From contig NZ_CP109162.1 of NCBI RefSeq assembly GCF_035920445.1, forward strand, positions 7,316,001-7,380,000: a stretch of DNA of 64,000 nt. The letters are read 5' to 3'. The position numbers and the translations under genes are program-made. This document shows positions 17,988-26,331 of the stretch, in pieces. Source of the stretch: Nocardia sp. NBC_01730. GTDB lineage: Bacteria > Actinomycetota > Actinomycetes > Mycobacteriales > Mycobacteriaceae. Position 1 is the stretch's first letter; the number at the start of each line of letters is the position of its first letter. The notes beneath the pieces were generated by a model. It did not search any database. It worked only from the letters and a program-made list of their open reading frames with translations, and was not told the DNA's origin.

Positions 17988-18022
17988 ATAGCGTCTCGCC
18001 TAGTAAGGTAAGCATGCTTGCG

Positions 18023-18028
18023 TATACT
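18023..18028 (+). promoter_or_regulatory. -10 hexamer of fadE25
   Basis: TATACT is the best -10 in the gap before fadE25. It predicts a start near 18035, just upstream of the second operator, so a bound repressor would block transcription. Confidence 0.5.
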
Positions 18029-18040
18029 CGATGCAAGTAT

Positions 18041-18053
18041 GGCACTTAGTGCC
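18041..18053. promoter_or_regulatory. Downstream TetR-type operator of fadE25
   Basis: GGCACTTAGTGCC is a perfect palindrome with a central T. It lies just after the predicted transcription start and 62 bp before the fadE25 ATG. Confidence 0.65.
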
Positions 18054-18114
18054 GATTGGCTGAATCCCGCTCCGCGGAACCAGCGATCACGACCGACGAC
18101 CAGGAGTGAGCCCC

Positions 18115-19272
18115 ATGGCGGGAAACCCCGATTTCGACCTGTTCAAGCTCGAGGACTTCCACGATGAGCTGCGTGCCGCCATCCGCGGTCTCGCGGAGAA
18201 AGAAATCGCCCCGCACGCCAAGGACGTCGATGGCAACTCCCGCTTCCCCGAGGAGGCGTTGGCCGTACTCAACGCCTCCGGCTTCAATGCCGTGCATGTG
18301 CCGGAGGCATATGGAGGCCAGGACGCGGACTCGGTCGCGACCTGCATCGTGATCGAAGAGGTCGCCCGGGTCTGCGGTTCTTCCTCGCTGATTCCCGCGG
18401 TCAACAAGCTCGGCACCATGGGCCTGATCCTCAACGGCTCCGAGGAGCTGAAGCGGCAGGTCCTGCCCGACATCGTCAACGGCGCGATGGCCTCCTACGC
18501 GCTGTCCGAGCGCGAGGCTGGTTCCGACGCGGCAGGTATGCGCACCCGGGCAAAGCGGGAGGGTGACGACTGGATCATCAACGGCTCCAAGTGTTGGATC
18601 ACCAACGGCGGCAAGTCCTCCTGGTACACCGTCATGGCGGTGACCGACGCGGACAAGGGCGCCAACGGCATTTCGGCGTTCCTGGTGCACCAGGACGACG
18701 AGGGCTTCGTAGTCGGTCCGCTGGAGCACAAGCTCGGCATCAAGGGTTCGCCCACCGCCGAGCTGTACTTCGAGAACTGCCGAGTGCCGGGTGACCGCAT
18801 CGTCGGCGAGCCGGGCACCGGTTTCAAGACCGCGCTGCAGACCCTCGACCACACCCGGCCGACCATCGGCGCCCAGGCCGTCGGCCTGGCCCAGGGCGCG
18901 CTGGACGCGGCCATCGCCTACACCAAGGACCGCAAGCAGTTCGGCAAGTCGATCGCCGACTTCCAGAACACCCAGTTCATGCTCGCCGACATGGCGATGA
19001 AGATCGAGGCGGCCCGCCTCATGGTCTACACTTCGGCCGCCCGCGCCGAGCGCGGCGAGAAGAACCTCGGCTTCATCTCCGCCGCCGCCAAGTGCTTCGC
19101 CTCCGACGTCGCCATGGAGGTCACCACCAACGCCGTCCAGCTGTTCGGCGGCGCCGGCTACACCACCGATTTCCCGGTGGAGCGCATGATGCGGGACGCG
19201 AAGATCACCCAGATCTACGAGGGAACCAACCAGATCCAGCGTCTGGTCATGTCCCGCGCCCTGCTCAAATGA
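18115..19272 (+). CDS. fadE25: Acyl-CoA dehydrogenase FadE25
   Basis: The 385-residue flavoprotein oxidises acyl-CoA to trans-2-enoyl-CoA in beta-oxidation. It has the FAD-contacting YALSEREAGSDAAGM motif, CWITNGG and the C-terminal TQIYEGTNQIQRLVMSR, with the likely catalytic base E369. Chain-length preference cannot be read from the sequence. ATG 18115 has AGGAG 8 nt upstream. It closes the block shared with M. tuberculosis Rv3274c-Rv3285 and is probably controlled by the TetR protein upstream. Confidence 0.94.
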   Translation: MAGNPDFDLFKLEDFHDELRAAIRGLAEKEIAPHAKDVDGNSRFPEEALAVLNASGFNAVHVPEAYGGQDADSVATCIVIEEVARVCGSSSLIPAVNKLGTMGLILNGSEELKRQVLPDIVNGAMASYALSEREAGSDAAGMRTRAKREGDDWIINGSKCWITNGGKSSWYTVMAVTDADKGANGISAFLVHQDDEGFVVGPLEHKLGIKGSPTAELYFENCRVPGDRIVGEPGTGFKTALQTLDHTRPTIGAQAVGLAQGALDAAIAYTKDRKQFGKSIADFQNTQFMLADMAMKIEAARLMVYTSAARAERGEKNLGFISAAAKCFASDVAMEVTTNAVQLFGGAGYTTDFPVERMMRDAKITQIYEGTNQIQRLVMSRALLK

Positions 19273-19643
19273 TATTTCCGTAGATCGCGGAAGTTCGGGC
19301 GTACCTGGGAACGCATTCAGGCCGCCCGCGCGCTCTACCTGTGCGATCGCTGCCGCCAGGTTGCCGAGCGCAACGCGCCGCTTCCGGCCCACGCACCCTG
19401 CTGACCGGACCGGAGGCTTCGGAGCCCCCATTTCTGCTGGTGTCCGCGACCTCGGGCCGCGCGATGATTTCAGCTGGGCGCCGGAGGACTGGACTGCCGT
19501 CGGCCTTTTGGCAGCCTACTTCTCCCCGGCCACTCCTGGCTCAGCGCCGCCGCGGCCGCACTTCGTACCGCTCGCCGGGGTCGCGATCGTGCTCACGAAC
19601 CGCGCTGCGGGTGAACAACGATGGCGGCTCTGACCAGGTAAAA
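19273..19643 (+). other. Gene-poor gap with possible decayed coding sequence
   Basis: No complete gene is evident. From about 19295 a frame without a start reads FGRTWERIQAARALYLCDRC and stops at 19403. A second frame to 19633 (WAPEDWTAVGLLAAYFSPAT) has GC-rich third positions but only a TTG start and no ribosome site. Both may be gene fragments; neither matches a family I know. Confidence 0.3.
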
Positions 19644-19656
19644 CGCCACAGTGGCG
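19644..19656. promoter_or_regulatory. Palindromic site upstream of the RHH regulator
   Basis: CGCCACAGTGGCG is a perfect inverted repeat around one base. With the two GTGGCGCCAT copies at 19682 and 19704 it forms a cluster of related sites before the RHH gene, probably for autoregulation. Confidence 0.5.
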
Positions 19657-19681
19657 ACGTTCTGCGCCATGATGGCTTGTT

Positions 19682-19713
19682 GTGGCGCCATTTATGTGCC
19701 ATAGTGGCGCCAT
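19682..19713. promoter_or_regulatory. Paired GTGGCGCCAT sites over the RHH promoter
   Basis: GTGGCGCCAT occurs at 19682-19691 and 19704-19713, and each copy contains the palindrome TGGCGCCA. The hexamer CATAGT (19700-19705) between them ends 7 nt before ATG 19712 and is a likely -10. A protein bound here would cover both promoter and start codon. Confidence 0.5.
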
Positions 19714-20230
19714 GGACTTGACATCGTATGTGGATTTCCTCGTCCGGGAACTGGCGACCGCTGCCGAGGCGGGGGGTGAGGAGGCCCGTGCGCTGGCTGA
19801 GCGGCTGGCTGGGCCGGTCGAGTCGGCGGTCCGCCTCACTCTGCTGGAGGCGCTGTCGGCCGCCGCCGACGAGATCACCCGTGACCTCGCGCCTGGTTCG
19901 GTCGAGGTCCGGCTGCGGGGCCGCGACCCGGACTTCGTGGTGACGCCACCACCGTCCGAGCCCGCATACGCCACGGCCGCGCCGGCACCCGCGTCGGTAC
20001 CGGACGCCGGGCCGGCGGGCGTCGACGAAGCCGCCACCGCGCGGATCAACTTCCGGCTCCCGGAACACCTCAAGGCCTCGATCGAGGAGGCAGCCGCGAA
20101 GGAGGGCCGCTCGGTCAACGCGTGGCTCGGCCGGGTCGCCTCTGCCGCGTTGCGGCAACCAGGCATGGAACAAGCCCCGGCGCAGCGCGGCGGCAGGGGC
20201 AAGCAGCACTACACCGGCTGGGTCAGCTAG
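19712..20230 (+). CDS. HicB-like ribbon-helix-helix regulator
   Basis: The 172-residue protein ends in a ribbon-helix-helix DNA-binding segment at about residues 110-145 (ARINFRLPEHLKASIEEAAA, then KEGRSVNAWLGRVASAAL). The N-terminal 80 residues are helical and acidic. HicB-family antitoxins share this C-terminal module, but no HicA toxin gene is nearby. It is better read as the repressor of the DUF4097-ABC operon that follows. Palindromic sites lie in its own promoter. A longer start at 19682 is possible but would place coding sequence across those sites. Confidence 0.75.
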   Translation: MDLTSYVDFLVRELATAAEAGGEEARALAERLAGPVESAVRLTLLEALSAAADEITRDLAPGSVEVRLRGRDPDFVVTPPPSEPAYATAAPAPASVPDAGPAGVDEAATARINFRLPEHLKASIEEAAAKEGRSVNAWLGRVASAALRQPGMEQAPAQRGGRGKQHYTGWVS

Positions 20231-20307
20231 CCGCGCAGGCAGCGCCACCGCATCTCACCGTTCTCACCAGCGAGAACGTCGATTCAACCGATTAGAAGGG
20301 GACAACC

Positions 20308-21156
20308 ATGTCTACATTCGATACGCCAGAACCGATCATCGTGACCCTCGATCTCAGCGTCGCCAACGTGCGGTTCGTCGCGAGCGAGCGTACCGACACC
20401 GTGGTCGAGGTGCGCCCGACCAACGAGAACGAATCTTCGGACGTGAAGGCTGCCAAGCAGGTCCGCGTCGAATACTCGGGTGGCACGCTGCTGATCAAGG
20501 GCAAGAACCCGCGCCCGTTCGACTTCTCCGCCAAGAGCTGGTCGGTCGACCTGACCGTCGAACTGCCCGAGGGCTCGCAGGTGCACGCGGACGCGGCGAT
20601 CGGCGACTTCCAGTCGACCGGTCGGCTCGGCGAGTGCCGGTTCAAGTCCGCCACCGGGCATGCGCGGCTCGGCCGGACCGGGCCGCTGCGGCTGAACACG
20701 TCCGCAGGCAACGTCTCGGTCGAGGGCGTCGCGGGCGATGCCGAGGTGACCACCGGGACCGGCCGAATCCGGATCGGCGAGATCGAGGGCAGCGCCACGA
20801 TCAAGAACTCCAACGGCGACACCGACATCGGCACGATCGGCGGCGAGGCGCGAGTGCGTTCTGCGAACGGGGACATCGCGCTGGGCCGGGTGGGCGGCGG
20901 AGTGAACACGAAGACCGCCAACGGGGCCATCCGGGTCGGCGAGGTGGCCCGCGGTTCCGTCGTGCTGGAGACCGCGACCGGCGACCTGGAGATCGGCATC
21001 GGTGCGGGTGCGTCGGCCTGGCTCGATGTGAAGACCAATTTCGGGCAGGTGCGCAACGCGCTCGACGAAACGGCGAAGCCGCCGGAGAAGACCGGCGAGA
21101 AGGTCGAAGTACGCGCGCACACCGGATTCGGTGACATCACGATCCAGCGGGCCTGA
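20308..21156 (+). CDS. DUF4097 beta-strand repeat protein
   Basis: The 282-residue protein is built of short repeated strands such as SAGNVSVEGVAGDAEVTTGT, SNGDTDIGTIGGEARV and SANGDIALGRVGGGV. These predict a beta-helix or solenoid. No signal peptide or membrane helix is visible. The family commonly accompanies RHH regulators and ABC-2 exporters in actinobacteria; its role is unknown. AAGGGG lies upstream of ATG 20308, and the ABC genes follow closely. Confidence 0.85.
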   Translation: MSTFDTPEPIIVTLDLSVANVRFVASERTDTVVEVRPTNENESSDVKAAKQVRVEYSGGTLLIKGKNPRPFDFSAKSWSVDLTVELPEGSQVHADAAIGDFQSTGRLGECRFKSATGHARLGRTGPLRLNTSAGNVSVEGVAGDAEVTTGTGRIRIGEIEGSATIKNSNGDTDIGTIGGEARVRSANGDIALGRVGGGVNTKTANGAIRVGEVARGSVVLETATGDLEIGIGAGASAWLDVKTNFGQVRNALDETAKPPEKTGEKVEVRAHTGFGDITIQRA

Positions 21157-21184
21157 ACCCGGTTTAACGGTGAAGGGAATTCTG

Positions 21185-22147
21185 ATGATGAACAATGCCG
21201 CACAACTGGCAATATCGGTGCGCGGGCTGCGGAAATCGTTCGGCGACAAGGTGGTGCTGGACGGAATCGACCTGAACGTTCCGCAGGGCACGATCTTCTC
21301 GTTGCTCGGTGCGAACGGCGCAGGCAAGACGACGACGGTCAAGATCCTGTCTACGCTGATCGACGCGAGTGACGGCCGGGCCGAGGTCGCGGGGCATGAT
21401 GTGGCGTCCGATCCGGATGCGGTGCGGGCGGCGATCGGGGTCACCGGCCAGTTCTCCGCGGTGGACAACCTGCTCACCGGCGAGGAAAACCTGCGGTTGA
21501 TGGCGGACCTGAACCATCTGTCCAAAAATGACGGTAAGCGGACGGCGATCGATCTGCTGGAGCGGTTCGACCTGACCGAGGCGGCGCGGAAACCGGCGTC
21601 CACATATTCCGGGGGTATGCGGCGGCGGCTGGATCTGGCGATGACGCTGGTGGGGAGTCCCCGGGTGATCTTCCTGGACGAGCCGACCACCGGGCTGGAT
21701 CCTCGCAGCAGGCGCGGGATGTGGCAGATCGTGCGGGAACTGGTGGCTGGGGGCGTGACCATCTTCCTGACCACGCAGTATCTGGCGGAGGCCGACGAAC
21801 TGGCCGACCGGATCGCGGTGCTCGAGGGCGGCAGGCTGGTCGCCGAGGGCACCGCGGAAGAACTGAAACGCCGGATTCCCGGCGGCCACGTCCGGCTCGA
21901 GTTCACCGAGCACAGTGGTTTCCGGACCGCGCAACGGATTCTCGGCCGGGCCGCGCACCGGGACGGTGAGGCGCTGGCCCTGCGGGTGCCGAACGACGGC
22001 AGCATGCGCTCGCTGAAGGCACTGCTGGACCGGCTCGACTCTGAGTCGATCGAGGTGGACGGCCTTTCCGTGCACACGCCCGATCTGGATGACGTTTTCC
22101 TCGCCCTCACTGGTGATTCCGACAACGAGAAGGTGACGACCCGATGA
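21185..22147 (+). CDS. DrrA-type ABC exporter ATPase
   Basis: The 320-residue ATPase has Walker A GANGAGKTT, signature YSGGMRRRLDLA, Walker B VIFLDEPTTGLD and the H-loop region replaced by TTQYLAEADELADRI, as in DrrA-like daunorubicin-resistance ATPases. A C-terminal DUF4162-like extension ends DLDDVFLALTG. It pairs with the permease whose ATG overlaps its stop. The substrate is unknown; drugs or lipids are typical. ATG 21188 is an equally possible start. Confidence 0.92.
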   Translation: MMNNAAQLAISVRGLRKSFGDKVVLDGIDLNVPQGTIFSLLGANGAGKTTTVKILSTLIDASDGRAEVAGHDVASDPDAVRAAIGVTGQFSAVDNLLTGEENLRLMADLNHLSKNDGKRTAIDLLERFDLTEAARKPASTYSGGMRRRLDLAMTLVGSPRVIFLDEPTTGLDPRSRRGMWQIVRELVAGGVTIFLTTQYLAEADELADRIAVLEGGRLVAEGTAEELKRRIPGGHVRLEFTEHSGFRTAQRILGRAAHRDGEALALRVPNDGSMRSLKALLDRLDSESIEVDGLSVHTPDLDDVFLALTGDSDNEKVTTR

Positions 22148-22935
22148 CCACCGCAGTTGCGAGCCACCCGTTGCGCGATTCGACGACGATGGTGCGTCGC
22201 AACCTGAAACGGATGGTGCGATACCCGTCGATGACCGTGCAACTGATCGCCATGCCGGTCCTCTTGCTGCTGCTGTTCGTGTACGTGTTCGGCGGCACGC
22301 TCGGCGCCGGGCTCGGCGGGCCTTCCGGCGGCCGTGCCGAATATGTCAACTACGTGGTGCCTGCGATCCTGCTGATGACCATCGCGTCCACCGTCCAGGG
22401 CACCGCGATATCCGTGGCCATGGACATGACCGAAGGGATCATCGCCCGGTTCCGCACCATGAACATCGCCAGGGTTTCGGTCTTGACCGGGCACGTGATC
22501 GGCAGTCTCATCCAGGCGTTTCTCAGCCTCGCGGTGGTGATCGGGGTGGCGCTGCTGATCGGTTTCGAGCCGCGGGCCGGCTTCGGTGACTGGCTCACCC
22601 TCGTCGGTTTGCTCGCCGCCGTCACGCTCGCGCTGGTCTGGTTCACCGTGGCGATCGGCCAGGCTTCGCAGACCGTCGAGGCGGCCAGCAGCCTGCCGAT
22701 GCCGCTGATGTTCCTGCCCTTCCTCGGCAGCGGGTTCGTGCCGACCGACTCGATGCCCGATGGCGTGCGCTGGTTCGCCGAGTACCAGCCGTTCACCCCG
22801 ATCATGGAATCCATCCGGGCACTGCTGATGGACAAGCCGGTCGGCAACGACGTGTGGATCGCGCTGGCCTGGTGCGCGGGCATCGCGCTGCTCGGCTACG
22901 TGTGGGCGAAGAAGCTCTACAACCGCAAGGCGTGA
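22144..22935 (+). CDS. DrrB-type ABC-2 permease
   Basis: The 263-residue permease has six predicted helices of the ABC-2 type (MTVQLIAMPVLLLLLFVYVF near residue 30). The conserved SMPLMFLPFLGSGFVPTDSM-like segment is present as LPMPLMFLPFLGSGFVPTDS. It overlaps the ATPase gene by four bases (ATGA) and ends the operon before a strong hairpin. With the ATPase it forms a half-size exporter pair that must dimerise. Confidence 0.92.
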   Translation: MTTAVASHPLRDSTTMVRRNLKRMVRYPSMTVQLIAMPVLLLLLFVYVFGGTLGAGLGGPSGGRAEYVNYVVPAILLMTIASTVQGTAISVAMDMTEGIIARFRTMNIARVSVLTGHVIGSLIQAFLSLAVVIGVALLIGFEPRAGFGDWLTLVGLLAAVTLALVWFTVAIGQASQTVEAASSLPMPLMFLPFLGSGFVPTDSMPDGVRWFAEYQPFTPIMESIRALLMDKPVGNDVWIALAWCAGIALLGYVWAKKLYNRKA

Positions 22936-22947
22936 CCCGGCGTCATG

Positions 22948-22981
22948 GCCGGCGGCTCGACTTTGGGGTCGAGCCGCCGGC
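22948..22981 (+). terminator. Strong terminator-like hairpin after the ABC operon
   Basis: GCCGGCGGCTCGAC and GTCGAGCCGCCGGC form a perfect 14-bp stem around TTTGGG. It lies between the convergent permease and acetyltransferase genes and can serve both strands. Confidence 0.75.
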
Positions 22982-23047
22982 TTCCGCCAGGTACGGTTCG
23001 GCCCGTCGAAGCGCTACCGGCGAATCCCCCGTCACCACATCGGCGCC

Positions 23048-23332
23048 CTAAGCGACCAGGTCGGCGTACTCCCGGTGTTCTGCAATGTACTTCTCGACAT
23101 ACCAGCAGGTGGGGATGATGGCGAAGCCCGCGTCGCGGGAGTCTTTCAGGGCGAACTCGACCACCTGGGCGGCGATACCGTGGCCGCGGAATTCGGGGAA
23201 GGTCATGGTGTGGTGAAGGTCGCGGACCTTGGGGTCGTCGCGTTCGGCGTAGTCGGCGTACCCGGCGAGGGTGTCGTCGACGTAGATCTCGAAACGGGTG
23301 TCGGCGACGTTGTGCTCGAGCCTGGTCGTCAT
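23048..23332 (-). CDS. Small GNAT-like N-acetyltransferase (YjdJ type)
   Basis: The 94-residue protein is a complete member of the short GCN5-related family (Acetyltransf_CG). It has the core HHTMTFPEFRGHGIAAQVVE, with the CoA loop RGHGIA, and the FAIIPTCWYVEKYI segment. The substrate is unknown. It is followed at 23379 by the oxidase gene on the same strand. Confidence 0.88.
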   Translation of the reverse strand: MTTRLEHNVADTRFEIYVDDTLAGYADYAERDDPKVRDLHHTMTFPEFRGHGIAAQVVEFALKDSRDAGFAIIPTCWYVEKYIAEHREYADLVA

Positions 23333-23378
23333 GATCGGGTAGAACTCCTTGTCGGACGGGAATGTTCCGTGGCGGCGG

Positions 23379-24737
23379 TCACAGGACCGCGCCGGGGTTG
23401 AGGATGCCGTTCGGGTCGAGCGCGTCTTTGATTTTCCGGGTCAAGGCCATGACGTCCGGGCCGAGCTGATCGGGCAGCCACGCCTTCTTCAATCGCCCCA
23501 CGCCGTGCTCGCCGGTGATGGTGCCGCCGAGCGTGATGGCTAGGTCCATGATCTCGCCGAAGGTCTGGTGCGCCCGCGCGGTCAGGTCCGGGTCGGACGG
23601 GTCGTGCACGATCAGCGGGTGGGTGTTGCCGTCTCCAGCGTGCGCGATCACCGACACCGTGACCGCGTTGCGTTCGGCGATCGCGGCGATGCCGGTCACC
23701 AGATCGCCGAGCCGGGGCAGTGGCACGCCGACGTCTTCCAGCAGCAGCGCGCCGAGCTTCTCCACCGCGGGAATCGCGAAACGCCGTGCGGCGGCGAACG
23801 CTTCGCCCTCCTCGGGGTCCTCGGTGTGGAAAACCTCGGTCGCACCTGCCTTTTCGCAAGCCGCCACCATGATCTCCGCTTCGCGTCGCGCGAATTCGCC
23901 CGGTGCGTCGGAGCGGGCCACCAGCAGCGCGGCGGCCTCGCGGTCCAAGCCCATCCGCATCTCGTCTTCCACGGCGTTGATCGACACCGAGTCCATGAAC
24001 TCGAGCATCGAGGGCCGCAGTTCACCCGTGATCGTCGAAATCGCCTCGGTGGCAGCGGTGAGCGTGCCGAAGGTCGCCACGACCGTGCTCTGCGGCGGTT
24101 GTGCGGGCAGCAACCGCAGGGTCAGTTCGGTGATCACGCCGAGAGTGCCCTCGCTGCCGACGAAAAGCTTGGTCAGCGACAGCCCTGCCGAGTCCTTCAG
24201 GCGCGGACCGCCGAGCCGCACGACAGTGCCGTCGGCGAGCACCACCTCCATGCCGAGCACGTAATCAGCTGTCACGCCGTACTTCACACAGCACAGTCCG
24301 CCCGCGTTGGTGGCGGCGTTGCCGCCGATCGAGCAGATTTCGAAAGACGAGGGATCGGGCGGGTACCACAGCCCGTGTTCGGCGACCGCGCGCTTGACCT
24401 CAGCGTTGAACAGACCCGGCTGTACCACCGCCGTCCGGGTAACCGGATCGACCGTTACCGCGCGCATCCGCTCGGTACTCAGCACGATCCCGCCGTCGAC
24501 CGCGGTCGCACCGCCGGACAGCCCGGACCCGGCGCCGCGGGGAACCACCGGGACGTGGTGCGCGCTCGCCAAGCGCAAGGTGGCGGCCACGTCGTCGGTG
24601 CAGGTCGCGAGCACCACAGCCAGCGCGGTGCCCGCGTTCGGGTCACGTGCCCAGTCCTGCCGGTAGCCCGCGAGCAGATCCGGGTCGGTGAGCACCGCGC
24701 GGTCGGGAAGGCAGGCGATCAAGTCGTCCAGGTCCAC
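23379..24737 (-). CDS. FAD-linked 2-hydroxyacid oxidase/dehydrogenase (GlcD type)
   Basis: The 452-residue protein has an N-terminal PCMH FAD-binding domain (VVPRGAGSGLSGGATAVDGG, IGGNAATNAGGLCCVKYGVT, FVGSEGTLGVITE). The C-terminal FAD-linked oxidase domain has HAGDGNTHPLI and GEHGVGRLKK, with the conserved histidines. Relatives oxidise glycolate, D-lactate or other D-2-hydroxyacids; the substrate cannot be set from sequence. GTG 24737 is supported by TAGCGT (24744-24749, minus strand), which ends 7 nt before it. Confidence 0.9.
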   Translation of the reverse strand: MDLDDLIACLPDRAVLTDPDLLAGYRQDWARDPNAGTALAVVLATCTDDVAATLRLASAHHVPVVPRGAGSGLSGGATAVDGGIVLSTERMRAVTVDPVTRTAVVQPGLFNAEVKRAVAEHGLWYPPDPSSFEICSIGGNAATNAGGLCCVKYGVTADYVLGMEVVLADGTVVRLGGPRLKDSAGLSLTKLFVGSEGTLGVITELTLRLLPAQPPQSTVVATFGTLTAATEAISTITGELRPSMLEFMDSVSINAVEDEMRMGLDREAAALLVARSDAPGEFARREAEIMVAACEKAGATEVFHTEDPEEGEAFAAARRFAIPAVEKLGALLLEDVGVPLPRLGDLVTGIAAIAERNAVTVSVIAHAGDGNTHPLIVHDPSDPDLTARAHQTFGEIMDLAITLGGTITGEHGVGRLKKAWLPDQLGPDVMALTRKIKDALDPNGILNPGAVL

Positions 24738-24743
24738 GTCTTC

Positions 24744-24749
24744 ACGCTA
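24744..24749 (-). promoter_or_regulatory. Likely -10 hexamer for the FAD oxidase
   Basis: On the minus strand TAGCGT ends 7 nt before GTG 24737, which fits a leaderless transcript. Confidence 0.45.
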
Positions 24750-24958
24750 GCTGCCCGCGTCCGATACTTGCTGATCGGCTGAGGTGTCAGCGTGTGGCGG
24801 GTGGAAATGGCGCCACGCCGCGGCTCCGGAAGTCCCGTAGGTCGGGACCATCCGGCGGCCCACGCGCCGGGCGGGGCACCCGAGCGCGGATCGGCTGAGC
24901 TACCGGTAGGTCTCCGGCTGATCATCTGACGGACACCTGCAGCTGGCACGCTGGCCGC

Positions 24959-25471
24959 GTGCACGAGCTGTCCGAGACCGCCGACACGATCGCCGATCGA
25001 TTCACCCGCTGGTGCGAGGCTGTCGTGGCCAGGTTGCCTTTCGGGCTGAATCGTGCCCTCCCGCCGACCTTCCTGGGTTTCGCGCTGATCAACAGCGGCA
25101 CCTTCGGCGTCGACCTGGCGCTGCTCAGCCTCTTGCACGGCTGGTGGGGACTACCGGTCTGGCTGTCGGTGACCGTGGCGTATGTGTGCGCGTTCGGCCT
25201 CAGCTTTGTGCTCAACCGCACCTTCAATTTCCACTCGTACGCGCCCGTCGGCAGACAGGCCGCGGTGTACGTCGTTGTGGTCGTGATCAACTACCTCGCG
25301 TTCATCCTCGGCGTCGCCAGCGGGCTGACCGCGCTCGGCCTGGAGTACCACCTGTCCCGGTTGCTGGCGGGCGCCTGCGAGGCCGGGTATATGTACAGCG
25401 CGCTGCGCTGGGTGGTCTTCCGCCGCCGCGCGGTCGGCCTGGAACCGGAATTTGCACCTGACGCGACGTGA
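24959..25471 (+). CDS. GtrA-family membrane protein
   Basis: The 170-residue protein has four predicted helices in the GtrA pattern (FLGFALINSGTFGVDLALLS, VCAFGLSFVLNRTFNFHSY, YMYSALRWVVFRR). It is a distant paralogue of the GtrA protein at 14897. Such proteins are linked to translocation of lipid-linked sugars for cell-wall glycans. The start is GTG 24959; no ribosome site is obvious. Confidence 0.85.
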   Translation: MHELSETADTIADRFTRWCEAVVARLPFGLNRALPPTFLGFALINSGTFGVDLALLSLLHGWWGLPVWLSVTVAYVCAFGLSFVLNRTFNFHSYAPVGRQAAVYVVVVVINYLAFILGVASGLTALGLEYHLSRLLAGACEAGYMYSALRWVVFRRRAVGLEPEFAPDAT

Positions 25472-25673
25472 GGTGCTCCGTCCAGATGGGTCGGCGCGGC
25501 AACCAGGCGTCGAGTTGATTGCCGTCGGTTCCCTGGTGATGCTGGCCTCTGCCCGACGTCCGGCTTCTGCGCCACCGATACGCGTCCGGCAGGACTGCCC
25601 GCACGAGCCAGCGACCAGTTCTGCGGGTACCGAGACTACAGCGCCCGTGATCTCGAGCAGCGGCTGTCGACGT

Positions 25674-26327
25674 TCATGTCGCCGCTGTGTTGATCAAGTC
25701 CTCGGTGTGCGAGCCATCGACGACGATTGCGTCGTCGTCGGTGAGCGCCCAATGCGCCACGCCTTCCACCCGGAACCGGGCGGCGAGTCGGTTGCAAGCG
25801 CCATCCGGATCGGTCGCGGAATTGATATGCGGGACGATTGCGCGATCGACCAAACCCATTCCGTCCCATTGTGGCTCGACGCCGCAGGCGGGCGCTACCT
25901 CGGCCGGGTCGTCCAGTGTCTCGAGGCCGTGGAGGTCTGGTGTGAGCACACAGGCGCCCGCGCTGTAGCCCGCGTAGACCAGCGCGTCGTCGGCAAGCAG
26001 CCGCGTCAGCGCGAGATCCGCTCCGCTGCGGGCGAATTGGGCACGCAGCACGAAGGTGTTCCCGCCACGGACCCACACCAGTGGGAATTCGGCCAGGCGG
26101 CGCTCCAGTTCCGCCGCACGCCCGACGAAGTCGCGCAGGTCGATCTCCTCCGGGGCGTACCCGAGCCCGCCCAGCGGCACCAGGTCGCTGGTGACGGCCG
26201 ACGCCCGCATCGACGGCCATGCGTCACAGGCGTTGCCGATCACCGCGACCCGGCCCGGCGGGCCCGCGAGTGCGACCAGCCGGTCGAAGTGCGCCCCGAA
26301 GCGGTAGCTGGACAGGAACAGCCGCAT
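25674..26327 (-). CDS. Peptidase E (S51, Asp-specific dipeptidase family)
   Basis: The 217-residue protein has the S51 nucleophile elbow YAGYSAGACVL with S122, the preceding VWVRGGNTFVLR motif, and H167 in AIVPHINS. Relatives hydrolyse dipeptides with N-terminal aspartate; some members cleave cyanophycin products. ATG 26327 overlaps the codons just after the end of the upstream gene (26332), so the two are probably one operon. The open frame extends further upstream but that part is out of frame with the upstream gene. Confidence 0.9.
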   Translation of the reverse strand: MRLFLSSYRFGAHFDRLVALAGPPGRVAVIGNACDAWPSMRASAVTSDLVPLGGLGYAPEEIDLRDFVGRAAELERRLAEFPLVWVRGGNTFVLRAQFARSGADLALTRLLADDALVYAGYSAGACVLTPDLHGLETLDDPAEVAPACGVEPQWDGMGLVDRAIVPHINSATDPDGACNRLAARFRVEGVAHWALTDDDAIVVDGSHTEDLINTAAT

Positions 26328-26331
26328 GGTT

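Noticed and set aside
19712..20230. HicAB toxin-antitoxin system
   Set aside because: No HicA-like gene lies on either side. The C-terminal RHH module alone does not show a toxin pair.
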